Shown here piece after piece: positions 63,344 to 64,000 of a stretch of 64,000 bases of DNA (its first letter is position 1; every line of letters begins with the position of its first letter). The notes under the pieces were generated by a model. That model ran no database searches. It saw only the letters and a program-made list of their open reading frames with translations, and was not told the origin of the DNA. The translations under genes were made by a program, and so were the position numbers. Origin of the DNA: Saprospiraceae bacterium (GTDB taxonomy: Bacteria > Bacteroidota > Bacteroidia > Chitinophagales > Saprospiraceae). The stretch covers positions 1-64,000 of the forward strand of contig JANWVR010000035.1 of the NCBI GenBank assembly GCA_025056735.1, in the 5' to 3' direction.

Positions 63344-63943
63344 ATGAACATCGCCTGGGCTTTGGACTTTTCCGAAGGAGACTTCCTGGCTGCCCTCGCT
63401 CGGCAGGAGCGGTGGGCGCAGCAGGCGTTGTACGAACAACACTACGGCAAGATGATGGGCATTTGCCTGCGCTACGCCAGCTCGCGCGATGAGGCTTTAG
63501 ATTTGCTGCACGAAAGTTTTATCAAGATTTTTCAAAACATCCATCGCTATCAACCAGAAACCTCGCTGGGCGGATGGATGCGCACGATCGTTATTAACAC
63601 CTGCATTGATTACCATCGGCGCAACGCCCGCCGCCGGACGGAAGACTTAGAAGAGGCTCAGACCTTTTCCGCTGGAGAGCCCGATGCCCTCAGCCGTCTG
63701 AGCGAGCAAGAGATTTTAGACGCCATACAACGCCTATCGCCGGTGTATCGAGCCGTGTTCAACCTCTACGTGGTGGAGGGCTATTCGCACAAAGAAATCG
63801 CTGAAGCGCTACAAATCACTGAAAGCACCTCGCGCAGCAATCTTCTCAAAGCGCGCCTCAAACTTCAAGAATACCTCAGCGGGCGCCAGATAGCCGCAGA
63901 CGCCGAACATGCCGCTGGCCAGACCACATCCGAAACATCATGA
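63344..63943 (+). CDS. ECF-type sigma-70 family RNA polymerase sigma factor
   Basis: This 199-residue sigma factor has region 2 (EQHYGKMMGICLRYASSRDEALDLLHESFIKIFQNIHRYQ, then LGGWMRTIVINTCIDYHRRN) and region 4 (LSPVYRAVFNLYVVEGYSHKEIAEALQITESTSRSNLLKARLKL). Regions 1.1 and 3 are absent, which defines the ECF class. The stop codon overlaps the start of the next gene (ATGA), which often encodes its anti-sigma or envelope partner. The inducing signal cannot be read from the sequence. Confidence 0.95.
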   Translation: MNIAWALDFSEGDFLAALARQERWAQQALYEQHYGKMMGICLRYASSRDEALDLLHESFIKIFQNIHRYQPETSLGGWMRTIVINTCIDYHRRNARRRTEDLEEAQTFSAGEPDALSRLSEQEILDAIQRLSPVYRAVFNLYVVEGYSHKEIAEALQITESTSRSNLLKARLKLQEYLSGRQIAADAEHAAGQTTSETS

Positions 63944-64000
63944 CTGAGCAGAACTTCGACCGCTTACTCAAAGAGGCGTTGGAAAACCTCGAGCCGCCGT
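63940..64000 (+). CDS. N-terminus of downstream partner of the sigma factor (truncated by window)
   Basis: Only about 20 codons are visible, beginning MTEQNFDRLLKEALENLEPP, overlapping the sigma-factor stop by 4 bp (ATGA). Bacteroidota genes in this position often encode membrane proteins with a short cytoplasmic N-terminus that binds the sigma factor; that identity is inference from position alone. Confidence 0.55.
   Translation, partial: MTEQNFDRLLKEALENLEPP

Overview
The window looks like chromosomal DNA of a Bacteroidota member, most likely a Saprospiria- or Chitinophagia-like lineage with moderately high GC. The evidence is: four secreted proteins ending in Por-type (T9SS) sorting domains, SprB repeats, DUF4270 and DUF4290 proteins, glutamine synthetase III, a LytS/LytTR pair, a CarB without the C-terminal allosteric domain, and promoters of the TTG-N19..22-TAnnTTTG type. 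The taxonomic placement below phylum is an inference. I see no prophage, integrase, IS element or CRISPR array.

Layout. 1-9.1 kb: a truncated AAA-type ATPase gene, a LOG-family protein, a choice-of-anchor-B surface protein, a P-type cation ATPase and another T9SS-exported protein. 9.4-14.3 kb: a minus-strand cluster of a GT5 (glycogen-synthase N-domain) protein, DUF4270 lipoprotein, glmS and DUF4290. 14.5-20.4 kb: carB with a terminator-like hairpin and an arginine-rich short ORF in its leader, an OmpA-family protein and a DUF4153 membrane protein. 20.5-24.4 kb (plus): secreted protein, YdjM-family membrane protein, vanadium-type haloperoxidase/phosphatase and OsmC. 24.4-28.4 kb (minus): TatD, an array of palindromes, an M28 peptidase, cysS and three tRNA genes (Val-GAC, Val-CAC, Pro-GGG). 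28.6-34.0 kb: a 1797-residue reprolysin-like metallopeptidase with FN3, P-domain, CSPG, eight SprB repeats and a sorting domain.

34.4-48.1 kb: CBS-domain protein, aspartate kinase, agmatine deiminase family protein and glutamine synthetase III (nitrogen and amino-acid metabolism), then a sodium/solute symporter, M16 peptidase, LytS-type kinase, LytTR regulator, a DprE1-like FAD oxidoreductase and an Rpn-family nuclease. 48.3-57.5 kb: YfhO membrane protein, AAA_14/DUF4143 ATPase, beta-helix T9SS protein, a btaA-btaB pair predicted to make betaine lipid (phosphorus-free membrane lipid), and recJ. 57.5-64 kb: PKD-cyclophilin fusion, a second array of the same palindrome, dipeptidyl-peptidase IV, the iscS-iscU-iscA iron-sulfur cluster genes with a possible 34-residue membrane peptide between iscS and iscU, and an ECF sigma factor overlapping the first codons of its downstream partner.

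The observations I rate highest are: (1) a promoter, arginine-codon-rich ORF and intrinsic terminator packed into the about 100-nt carB leader, which suggests attenuation; (2) two arrays of an 18-bp palindrome at fixed 25- or 28-bp period, with paired arm changes that keep the dyad; (3) the abutting btaA-btaB genes; and (4) an extended promoter -7 motif, TAnnTTTGCCGC, upstream of many genes, in two cases directly against the start codon.
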